NCBI GenBank assembly: GCA_024644145.1
Contig: JAHELO010000147.1
Coordinates: forward strand, 1-5,287
DNA from: Christiangramia sp.
GTDB taxonomy: Bacteria > Bacteroidota > Bacteroidia > Flavobacteriales > Flavobacteriaceae
DNA length: 5,287 nucleotides
Reading direction: 5' to 3'
Position numbers and translations under genes: made by a program. Below, piece by piece: positions 1 through 5,287 of this stretch. How positions within the stretch are numbered: position 1 is the first letter of the stretch; each line of letters opens with the position of its first letter. The notes beneath the pieces were generated by a model, which saw nothing but the letters and a program-made list of their open reading frames with translations, did no database searches and had not been told where the DNA came from.

Positions 1-963
1 ACTGTATATTTTACTCATATATCTGGAACCGTGATCAGGAAAAATGATTACTACCCTAGAATCTTTGGCAAATTCCCCGTCTTCATTCAACTGTTTTAAA
101 CCCTGCATGGCTGCACCACTAGTATATCCTACAAAAAGCCCCTCAGTCCTTGCGATTTCCCTGGCACTATGGGCTGCATCTTCATCACTTACCTTTGTGA
201 ATTTGTCTATTACATCAAAATCTGTAGCTGATGGAATTAAATTCTTGCCAAGTCCCTCAATTCTATAAGGATAGATCTCCCCTTTGTCAAATTCACGGGT
301 TTCATGATATTTTTTCAGCACAGAACCAAAGGCATCAATACCGAGAATTTTAATATCCGGATTCTTCTCTTTCAAAAATCTAGCTGTACCGGAGATCGTT
401 CCACCGGTTCCGCTGCAGGCTACAAGATGTGTGATTTTTCCTTCAGTTTGCTGCCATATTTCAGGCCCTGTAGTATGGTAGTGAGCATCAATATTCAATT
501 CATTGAAATATTGATTTATATAAACGGAACCTTTAATTTCGCTATGTAATCTCTTTGCTACTTCGTAATAAGACCTGGGATCATCTGCCGGGACATTGGC
601 CGGACAAACGTATACCTTAGCGCCCATGGTTTTTAGCATATCAATCTTATCTTTCGAAGATTTGGAGCTTACTGCGAGAATACAGTCATATCCTTTTATG
701 CAGCTAACCATTGCAATACTAAAACCTGTATTACCAGAAGTAGTCTCAATAATAGTGTCACCAGGCTTTAAGATACCTTTACGCTCGGCTTCTTCTATAA
801 TGTGAAGGGCAATTCTATCTTTAGAGGAGTGTCCAGGGTTAAAGGCCTCTATTTTCGCAAAATATTGTCCATCATAACCCTGGGTTATTTTATTTAGGTG
901 TATTAATGGTGTATTACCTATTAACTGTAACACATTATCATAAACCTTTAAGTCTTCTCTCAT
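1..963 (-). CDS. PLP-dependent cysteine synthase / cystathionine beta-synthase-like enzyme, C-terminus cut by window edge
   Basis: The reading frame opens at ATG 963-961 and stays open for 321 codons to base 1, so only the C-terminal end is missing. It is a fold-type II PLP enzyme of the OASS/CBS family, expected to join serine or O-acetylserine to sulfide or homocysteine in the cytoplasm. Visible motifs are GNTPL (residues 16-20), NPGHSSKDR with the PLP lysine at K48, the TSGNTG substrate loop (75-80), the phosphate-binding GTGGT (185-189), TSGAA near 284, and PDHGSRYM (309-316). The DDPRSY stretch after the SSK segment and the RYMSK ending resemble the CBS catalytic core more than plain cysteine synthase. 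Whether a regulatory CBS pair follows cannot be seen. Two points differ from the textbook pattern: H45/S47 replace the usual GSV around the lysine, and H311 sits where the PLP-N1 serine normally is. The family is certain. The choice between cysteine synthase and cystathionine beta-synthase is open, so no symbol is given. Confidence 0.93.
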   Translation of the reverse strand, partial: MREDLKVYDNVLQLIGNTPLIHLNKITQGYDGQYFAKIEAFNPGHSSKDRIALHIIEEAERKGILKPGDTIIETTSGNTGFSIAMVSCIKGYDCILAVSSKSSKDKIDMLKTMGAKVYVCPANVPADDPRSYYEVAKRLHSEIKGSVYINQYFNELNIDAHYHTTGPEIWQQTEGKITHLVACSGTGGTISGTARFLKEKNPDIKILGIDAFGSVLKKYHETREFDKGEIYPYRIEGLGKNLIPSATDFDVIDKFTKVSDEDAAHSAREIARTEGLFVGYTSGAAMQGLKQLNEDGEFAKDSRVVIIFPDHGSRYMSKIYS

Positions 964-982
964 AAATCGAAGTTCGTTTTAC

Positions 983-1016
983 AAAAGGCCTTAACCGTTA
1001 AATCGCAATTAAGACC
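983..1016 (-). terminator. Terminator-like hairpin after oligopeptidase B gene
   Basis: Read on the minus strand, GGTCTTAA (1016-1009) can pair with TTAAGGCC (994-987) as eight base pairs including one G-U wobble. The loop is 14 nt and the hairpin is followed at once by TTTT (986-983). It begins 27 nt after the oligopeptidase stop codon and ends about 20 nt before the next start. The stem is modest and the loop is large and could refold (TTAAcggTTAA inside it), so termination may be partial. It could alternatively act as leader structure of the downstream gene. Confidence 0.45.
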
Positions 1017-1019
1017 GTT

Positions 1020-1027
1020 CAAATTTA
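1020..1027 (-). promoter_or_regulatory. Candidate Bacteroidota -7 box (TAAATTTG) for the cysteine-synthase-like gene
   Basis: The minus-strand sequence TAAATTTG fits the TAnnTTTG -7 consensus known for Bacteroidota and lies 56 nt before the start codon. A second AAATTTG copy lies just upstream (1038-1031), making a short direct repeat. No TTG-type -33 element is found at the expected 17-23 nt spacing (the nearest TTG is 12 nt away), so the call rests on one AT-rich octamer. A start near 1013 would fall inside the hairpin described above, which is awkward and lowers confidence. Confidence 0.22.
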
Positions 1028-1042
1028 AGGCAAATTTTTCAA

Positions 1043-3169
1043 TTATTGGTTTATCCCCTCAAGATCCAGCAGAAACGCATATTCTTCAGCCACCTCTTTT
1101 AAGGCTTCAAATCTACCCGATGCTCCTCCATGACCCGCATCCATATTGGTATGCAGCAATAAAATATTACTATCTGTCTTGAGTTCTCTTAGTTTTGCTA
1201 CCCACTTGGCAGGCTCCCAGTACTGCACCTGCGAATCATGCAATCCCGTTGTAACCAGCATATTTGGATAATCCTGAGCTTTTACATTATCATAAGGAGA
1301 ATAGGATTTCATATAATCATAATATTCCTTATCATTAGGATTACCCCATTCATCATACTCCCCGGTTGTTAACGGTATACTATCGTCCAGCATGGTGGTC
1401 ACAACATCTACAAAAGGAACAGCAGAGATAACACCATTATAAAGTTCTGGCGCCTGGTTAACGATCGCCCCCATAAGTAAGCCACCTGCAGACCCTCCCA
1501 TAGCATACAGATGATCTGCTGAAGTATAATTTTCCCTGATCAGGTATTTTGAAACATCAATAAAATCTGAGAATGTATTTTTCTTGGTAAACAACTTTCC
1601 ATTTTCATACCACTCCCGACCTAAATATTCACCACCTCTAATATGAGCTATAGCATAAATAAAACCACGGTCAAGTAAACTTAATCTAACAGACGAAAAG
1701 TAGGGATCTATGGTAGAACCATAAGAGCCATAGGCATATTGTAGCAACGGACTGCTTCCGTCTAATTTTGTTCCTTTCCTGTATACAACAGAGACTGGCA
1801 CCATAGTCCCGTCACCGGCTTCTGCCCACAATCTTTCTGAAATGTAGTCATCCTTATCGAACTTTCCTCCGAGGACTTCCTGCTCCTTTAACACCTTCTT
1901 CTCTCCTGTCTTCATGTTAAATTCTACAACCGAAGTTGGAGTGGTTAGACTATTATAGGTGTATCTTAAAAGATCTGTTTCAAAATCGGGGTTAATGGAA
2001 GTATATGCAGTGTAAGTTTGATTATCAAAGGGTATATAAAAGTCTGCGCTTTTATCCCACTTAATAATTCTAATTTTATTCAGGCCGTTATTTCGCTCAC
2101 TAATAACCAGATATTCTTTAAAGATATCTATATCTTCCAGGAGATAGTCCTTTCTATGAGGGATCACATCTACCCAGTTCTCCATTCCAGTATCACCTAC
2201 CGGAGTTTTCATTAATTTAAAATTTGTAGCATCATCTTTATTGGTTACGATATAAAAATGATCCTCAAAATGGGATATACTATATTCCATCCCGCGTACT
2301 CTGGGTTGAAAAACAGTAAAATCTCCTTCGGGTTTATCGGCATTCAGAAAACGATATTCCGTAGTTAGCGTACTGTGCGACCCGATAATGATATACTCTC
2401 TGGATTTTGATTTATAAACGTAAGTATTAAAGGTTTCATCATTCTCTTCATATACCAATTGATCTTCCTTAGGATCTGTTCCCAGGATATGTTTATATAT
2501 TTTAGAAGATCTTAATGTTTGAGGATCCTTTTTGGTGTAGTAAAGGGTTTTATTGTCATTAGCCCATGTTGAACCACCAGTAGTATTTTTAATCTCTTCA
2601 TCATAGATCTCGCCGGTTTCCAGGTTCTTGATCCTGATTGTGTATTTTCTTCGGCTTAAAGTATCTGTTCCAAATGCTACTAACTTATTATCTGGACTCA
2701 CATTTAGACCACCCAGGCTGTAATAATCGAATCCCTCTGCCATCTCATTTACATTGAACATAACTTCTTCCTCGGCATCCAGACTTTCCTTCTTTCGAGA
2801 ATAAACCGGGTAATCATAACCCCTTTCGAATCTAGTGAGGTACCAGTATCCGTTTAATTTATAAGGTACAGATTCATCATCTTCCTTGATCCTGGATTTC
2901 ATTTCCTCAAACAGTTCTTTCTGAAACTCTTTGGTATGAGCAGTCATTTTCTCATTATACTCATTTTCGGCATTGAGATAAGCCAATACTTCAGGATCTT
3001 CCCGTTGATTCATCCAGAAATAATTATCAACCCGTACATCTCCATGTTTCTCGAGTTCTTTTGCAATTTTCTTGGCCTTAGGGGCCTGTATATGCTTTTT
3101 CAAATTAATGTTATTTTGAGCGGATGCAAATGTAACGCATCCTAATAGAAAAACTAACAGACTTTTCAT
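1043..3169 (-). CDS. Exported oligopeptidase B (prolyl oligopeptidase family, S9A)
   Basis: This 708-residue serine peptidase is predicted to cleave short peptides after basic residues, by family analogy. The C-terminal third is strikingly close to enterobacterial PtrB, with motifs KSYSPYDN, TGLHDSQVQYWEPAKW and GHGG.SGRF. The triad reads as Ser560 (GGSAGG), Asp645 (GLHDSQ) and His680 (DAGHGG). An N-terminal segment from residue 18 leads to a beta-propeller (roughly 85-430), then the alpha/beta hydrolase domain (about 440-708). The start is placed at ATG 3169, because MKSLLVFLLG followed by A-S-A forms a signal peptide with likely cleavage after A17. A farther upstream ATG (3364) would add 65 unlike residues and overlap the divergent ybaB gene. 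The protein is therefore probably periplasmic, unlike cytosolic E. coli PtrB. Compared by eye with Salmonella OpB, the S1 acidic pair is E604/D606 and the S2 pair is D488/Y490, so one acidic residue is lost. There are no frameshifts. It is transcribed divergently from ybaB. Confidence 0.95.
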   Translation of the reverse strand: MKSLLVFLLGCVTFASAQNNINLKKHIQAPKAKKIAKELEKHGDVRVDNYFWMNQREDPEVLAYLNAENEYNEKMTAHTKEFQKELFEEMKSRIKEDDESVPYKLNGYWYLTRFERGYDYPVYSRKKESLDAEEEVMFNVNEMAEGFDYYSLGGLNVSPDNKLVAFGTDTLSRRKYTIRIKNLETGEIYDEEIKNTTGGSTWANDNKTLYYTKKDPQTLRSSKIYKHILGTDPKEDQLVYEENDETFNTYVYKSKSREYIIIGSHSTLTTEYRFLNADKPEGDFTVFQPRVRGMEYSISHFEDHFYIVTNKDDATNFKLMKTPVGDTGMENWVDVIPHRKDYLLEDIDIFKEYLVISERNNGLNKIRIIKWDKSADFYIPFDNQTYTAYTSINPDFETDLLRYTYNSLTTPTSVVEFNMKTGEKKVLKEQEVLGGKFDKDDYISERLWAEAGDGTMVPVSVVYRKGTKLDGSSPLLQYAYGSYGSTIDPYFSSVRLSLLDRGFIYAIAHIRGGEYLGREWYENGKLFTKKNTFSDFIDVSKYLIRENYTSADHLYAMGGSAGGLLMGAIVNQAPELYNGVISAVPFVDVVTTMLDDSIPLTTGEYDEWGNPNDKEYYDYMKSYSPYDNVKAQDYPNMLVTTGLHDSQVQYWEPAKWVAKLRELKTDSNILLLHTNMDAGHGGASGRFEALKEVAEEYAFLLDLEGINQ

Positions 3170-3199
3170 TTTGACTGGTTTATTAAAGCGGTAATTTAG

Positions 3200-3221
3200 T
3201 AAATTTGAACTAACAAATTTT
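3200..3221. promoter_or_regulatory. Divergent promoter region with AAATTTG / CAAATTT inverted repeat
   Basis: The 65-bp gap between the oligopeptidase and ybaB starts contains AAATTTG (3201-3207), a 6-nt spacer, and CAAATTT (3214-3220), a perfect 7-bp inverted repeat. The left arm on the plus strand is TAAATTTG (3200-3207), matching the TAnnTTTG -7 consensus 27 nt before the ybaB start. The right arm read on the minus strand is AAAATTTG (3221-3214), matching five of the six fixed positions, and would serve the oligopeptidase. No good -33 TTG is seen (the TTG at 3171-3173 is 26 nt from the plus box). The same palindrome could instead be a regulator site. Confidence 0.4.
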
Positions 3222-3234
3222 AAACTGAAAATAT

Positions 3235-3561
3235 ATGTTTGGAGATATGATGGGCATGATGAATAAACTGAAGGAAGCCCAGGAAAAGGTAGAAGCAACC
3301 AAGAAACGATTAAACACCGTTCTTGTAGATGAACAATCCAGTGATGGTTTATTAAAAGTAACAATAACAGCGAACAGAGAAGTGAAAAATGTTACTATTG
3401 ACGACAAACTTTTGGAGGATAAGGAGCAACTGGAAGATTACCTGGTTCTTACCCTGAATAAGGCGATAGAAAAAGCAAGCAGTATTAATGAAGCTGAAAT
3501 TGGAGCTGCCGCGAAAGACGGAATGCCAGATATTCCCGGGATGGACGGCCTAATGAAGTAG
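3235..3561 (+). CDS. ybaB: YbaB/EbfC family nucleoid-associated protein
   Basis: The 108-residue product matches the family's usual length of about 105-110. It opens with MFGDMMGMM followed by a Lys/Glu-rich helix (about 10-30), a beta sheet core (about 33-57, containing [19 protein letters not shown]), an acidic helix with [16 protein letters not shown] (67-82) and a Met/Gly/Pro-rich tail (GMPDIPGM). Known family members are homodimers that bind DNA with little sequence specificity and influence nucleoid structure and gene expression in the cytoplasm. ATG 3235 is chosen because the residues from it fit the family's N-terminus. No Shine-Dalgarno is visible, only an A-rich leader, as is usual for Bacteroidota. 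In many bacteria ybaB lies between dnaX and recR. Here it stands alone, divergent from oligopeptidase B and ended by a strong hairpin, so it looks monocistronic. Confidence 0.95.
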   Translation: MFGDMMGMMNKLKEAQEKVEATKKRLNTVLVDEQSSDGLLKVTITANREVKNVTIDDKLLEDKEQLEDYLVLTLNKAIEKASSINEAEIGAAAKDGMPDIPGMDGLMK

Positions 3562-3586
3562 TTTATTAAGATTTTCTTTTATAAAT

Positions 3587-3618
3587 CAAAAGCCTGGAAA
3601 TATTTTTCCAGGCTTTTG
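3587..3618. terminator. Bidirectional intrinsic terminator, 14-bp perfect stem
   Basis: CAAAAGCCTGGAAA (3587-3600) is perfectly complementary to TTTCCAGGCTTTTG (3605-3618) around a TATT loop. The stem carries its own A-tract and T-tract flanking the GCCTGG/CCAGGC core, so it reads as a GC hairpin followed by TTTT on either strand. It starts 25 nt after the ybaB stop and, on the other strand, 29 nt after the peroxiredoxin-like gene's stop, exactly where a shared terminator for two converging genes is expected. Confidence 0.9.
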
Positions 3619-3647
3619 CAGTTTTAGTACTTCTAACAATTTAAGAA

Positions 3648-4163
3648 CTAATTACCGCCTCTGGCGGGATAATCTTCTTTTAATACAAAAGAAATAGATT
3701 TAAGCAACTCGTCAAATTTAGGCCGTGCAAAAGGCATTGACTGAATACTGGCAGAATATAAGGTATTATCAGGCCTGATAAGGAATAACGCTGGCTCCAG
3801 AAAGGAATCGGGTTCAGAATCTTTTATAGCTTCAGATACATAAAGGTCCCATTTTCTTCCTTCTTCAGGTGTCAACCCATAACCAATATTCAGATTATCT
3901 ATATCCCAGTCTTCAACCGTTTTCATAGCGAGTTCCTTGGTATTGGAACTTATACATATCACCTCTACTCCTTTTTCTTTAAAACTATCTACTTTGGTAT
4001 TTAGCTCTTCCAAATATTTTTTGCAAACCGGGCAATGCAGACCCCGGTAAATGATAAGCATTGTAAAATTCTCCGGTTGATTTTTCCTGAGGTTCCATTG
4101 CACACCTCTTGTAGTCTCAACAATTAATTCAGGAACTTTCTGTCCGGGTTTTAAATTCTTCAT
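3648..4163 (-). CDS. Peroxiredoxin-like / AhpC-TSA family thiol redox protein
   Basis: The 171-residue protein has a thioredoxin fold. It starts with the typical G-x-x-VPEL strand (7-13), then IIYRGLHCPVC with a CxxC pair at C44 and C47, VEVICISSN with a third cysteine at C70, and a later strand with FLIRPDNTLYSA and the MPFARP segment. It fits the peroxiredoxin-like group within the AhpC/TSA superfamily, which is thought to reduce peroxides or disulfides. The classical PxxxTxxC active site is not present: I37 and G41 occupy the Pro and Thr positions. Peroxidase activity is therefore not assured, and a thiol-disulfide role is equally possible. No signal peptide is present, so it should be cytoplasmic. 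ATG 4163 follows an A-rich leader; a nearby ATG 7 nt upstream is out of frame. The last residues (PARGG) are encoded by a GC-rich palindrome. It lies 88 nt downstream of threonine aldolase on the same strand without a clear terminator between, so co-transcription is possible. Confidence 0.85.
   Translation of the reverse strand: MKNLKPGQKVPELIVETTRGVQWNLRKNQPENFTMLIIYRGLHCPVCKKYLEELNTKVDSFKEKGVEVICISSNTKELAMKTVEDWDIDNLNIGYGLTPEEGRKWDLYVSEAIKDSEPDSFLEPALFLIRPDNTLYSASIQSMPFARPKFDELLKSISFVLKEDYPARGGN
3651..3673. repeat. GC-rich palindrome at the 3' end of the peroxiredoxin-like gene
   Basis: ATTACCGCC (3651-3659), loop TCT, then GGCGG (3663-3667), a two-base GA bulge and TAAT (3670-3673) form an almost complete 9-bp inverted repeat. 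The CCGCC/GGCGG core is perfect. It stands out from AT-rich surroundings and runs up to the stop codon, encoding the C-terminal residues P-A-R-G-G-N. It has no adjoining T-tract, so it is not itself a standard terminator. It resembles a REP-like dispersed palindrome, but only one copy is visible here. Confidence 0.5.
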
Positions 4164-4251
4164 AATTCATTTTTTCGAAAAATAAATTTTTTAAACCCCG
4201 GCTACTATTAATGCTCTCCTAATCTTTAGTTAAGCTTTTATAAAACCTGCA
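4164..4251. other. AT-rich gap between threonine aldolase and peroxiredoxin-like genes
   Basis: This 88-bp gap holds no gene. Directly before the peroxiredoxin-like start there is a 12-bp perfect palindrome, TTTTTCGAAAAA (4171-4182). Near the aldolase stop lies a TTTTATAAAA self-complementary stretch. Neither has the GC stem plus T-tract of an intrinsic terminator. No convincing -7/-33 promoter pair is visible for the minus strand. Confidence 0.4.
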
Positions 4252-5280
4252 TTATAATTTAATATTCTGAAGGGTCTTCATAAAACGCATATGCATTTCC
4301 TGAGAATAGTCCAGATGTGTGACTATTCTTAGTTTACCCTGTCCCATATTGCTTATTCGAATATTCTCTCCTGCAAGTTGCTCCATAAATTTTGATTCAG
4401 CTTCTGCATTTTTCAGATAGAATATAACAATATTAGTTTCTACAGGTTCAACTTCACCTATATAAGCAAGGTTCTTTAATACCTCTGCTATCTCCGCAGC
4501 CCTGGCATTGTCTTTTTTTAATTGCTCTAAATGGTTGTCCAGCGCGTAGATCCCAGCTGCTGCCATGAATCCTACCTGACGCATCCCACCGCCCAAAACT
4601 TTTCGCACCCTAATTGCATTTTCCATCAGGTCTTTCTTTCCTATAAGTACAGATCCCATTGGAGTTCCTAATCCTTTAGAAAGACACACTGAGATGGTAT
4701 CGAATAATTTCCCGTAATCTTTAGGGCTTTCCTCCTTTTTGACTAATGCATTGAATAATCTCGCTCCATCCAGGTGTAAACCTAAATTATGATCATCACA
4801 AACTTTCCGAATCTTTTTGATCTCTTCAAGATCATAGCAGGCTCCACCACCTTTGTTAGTCGTGTTCTCAAGGCACACAAGGGTAGTTAAGGGACTATGA
4901 TAAAAATCTGGCGGATTTATATTTTCTTTTACCTGGCTTGCAGTTATCATACCGCGGTCACCATCCACCAGTTTACAGGATACACCGCTGTTAAAAGATA
5001 CACCTCCACCTTCATAATTATATACGTGAGCCCATTTGTCACAGATAAGTTGTTCTCCAGGTTGAGTGTGTAGCTTTATAGCCGCCTGGTTCGCCATGCT
5101 TCCGGTTGGAAAGAACAGGGCTTCATCCATGCCGAACATATCTGCCAGTTTTCTCTCCAGCTCATTCACCGTAGGATCTTCTTTATAAACATCATCACCA
5201 ACTTTGGCTGTCATTATAGCCTGCAGCATTCCCTTTGTTGGTCTGGTAACGGTATCACTTCTTAGGTCAATTTCTTTCAT
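4252..5280 (-). CDS. ltaE: Low-specificity L-threonine aldolase
   Basis: The 342-residue protein is a fold-type I PLP enzyme, close in length to E. coli LtaE (333). It cleaves L-threonine and L-allo-threonine to glycine and acetaldehyde in the cytoplasm, linking threonine and glycine pools. It opens with the family hallmark IDLRSDTVTRPT (4-15), followed by VGDDVYKEDPTVNELE, PTGSMANQ (58-65, cofactor phosphate region), H85 in DKWAHVYNYE (ring stacking), the HLDGAR motif with D171 and R174 (169-174), and SKGLGTPMGS with the Schiff-base lysine at K202. Near the C-terminus, LRIVTH places R318 where the family's carboxylate-binding arginine is expected. All key residues are intact. ATG 5280 is supported because MKEIDLRSDT is the usual family start. 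Only seven upstream bases are visible, so its promoter cannot be judged. Beta-eliminating relatives of the same fold are a less likely alternative. Confidence 0.95.
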   Translation of the reverse strand: MKEIDLRSDTVTRPTKGMLQAIMTAKVGDDVYKEDPTVNELERKLADMFGMDEALFFPTGSMANQAAIKLHTQPGEQLICDKWAHVYNYEGGGVSFNSGVSCKLVDGDRGMITASQVKENINPPDFYHSPLTTLVCLENTTNKGGGACYDLEEIKKIRKVCDDHNLGLHLDGARLFNALVKKEESPKDYGKLFDTISVCLSKGLGTPMGSVLIGKKDLMENAIRVRKVLGGGMRQVGFMAAAGIYALDNHLEQLKKDNARAAEIAEVLKNLAYIGEVEPVETNIVIFYLKNAEAESKFMEQLAGENIRISNMGQGKLRIVTHLDYSQEMHMRFMKTLQNIKL

Positions 5281-5287
5281 TTTCGGT

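Noticed and set aside
44..805. Three plus-strand open frames (44-268, 304-549, 596-805)
   Set aside because: They are antisense to the continuous cysteine-synthase-like frame, and their translations show no family features.
2018..3145. Plus-strand open frames 2018-2215 and 2936-3145
   Set aside because: They are antisense shadows inside the oligopeptidase B gene with no recognisable domains.
3130..3145. Lipoprotein signal (LLGC) in oligopeptidase B
   Set aside because: The cysteine is at residue 11, which is too close to the N-terminus, and the -2 position is Leu. The A-S-A site at 15-17 fits ordinary signal peptidase I better.
3170..3364. N-terminal extension of oligopeptidase B starting at ATG 3364
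   Set aside because: The extra 65 residues overlap the well-supported ybaB gene antisense and hide a clear signal peptide that begins at 3169.
3210..3407. Minus-strand open frame antisense to ybaB
   Set aside because: It overlaps the ybaB 5' half and the divergent promoter, and its low-complexity Ser/Phe-rich translation looks like a shadow.
4230..4254. Intrinsic terminator after threonine aldolase
   Set aside because: Only the AT-only TTTTATAAAA self-complement is present, with no GC stem and no T-tract after it.
1..5287. A new multi-gene system (defence, mobile or biosynthetic island)
   Set aside because: All five genes belong to well-known housekeeping families. Strand layout splits them into separate units, and no mobile or tandem-repeat structures are visible.

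Overview
The window is AT-rich DNA carrying five ordinary-looking housekeeping or metabolic genes. Several signs point to Bacteroidota, most likely a marine-type Flavobacteriaceae. The YbaB N-terminus, the exported oligopeptidase B and the cysteine-synthase-like protein (NPGHSSKDR and PDHGSRYM motifs) all have the look of that group. Start codons lack clear Shine-Dalgarno sequences and are preceded by A-rich leaders. TAnnTTTG-type -7 boxes can be picked out in two gene gaps. The taxonomic assignment is inference from protein style, since no marker RNA is present.

Layout from left to right: (1) 1-963, minus strand, a PLP-dependent cysteine synthase / cystathionine beta-synthase-like enzyme whose last residues run off the left edge. 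(2) A 79-bp gap with a terminator-like hairpin and a possible -7 box. (3) 1043-3169, minus strand, an exported oligopeptidase B (serine peptidase family S9A) with an intact catalytic triad. (4) A 65-bp divergent promoter region containing an AAATTTG/CAAATTT inverted repeat. (5) 3235-3561, plus strand, the YbaB/EbfC nucleoid-associated protein. (6) A strong 14-bp inverted repeat at 3587-3618 that serves as a bidirectional terminator between converging genes. (7) 3648-4163, minus strand, a peroxiredoxin-like CxxC redox protein, whose 3' end is formed by a GC-rich palindrome. (8) An 88-bp AT-rich gap. (9) 4252-5280, minus strand, low-specificity L-threonine aldolase, complete, with only 7 bases upstream of its start visible. 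No gene-free stretch exceeds 90 bases.

The genes do not form one obvious pathway. Threonine aldolase (glycine supply), a thiol redox protein and a cysteine/cystathionine enzyme all touch amino-acid and sulfur metabolism. However, they are split by a convergent terminator and a divergent promoter, so they are probably independent units. I see no phage, insertion sequence, CRISPR, toxin-antitoxin, defence or biosynthetic cluster, and no evidence of a new multi-gene system. The points most worth a second look are substituted substrate-pocket positions in the oligopeptidase B, a histidine at the usual PLP-N1 serine position of the cysteine-synthase-like enzyme, the overlapping divergent promoter palindrome, and the GC-rich palindrome that encodes the last residues of the redox protein.
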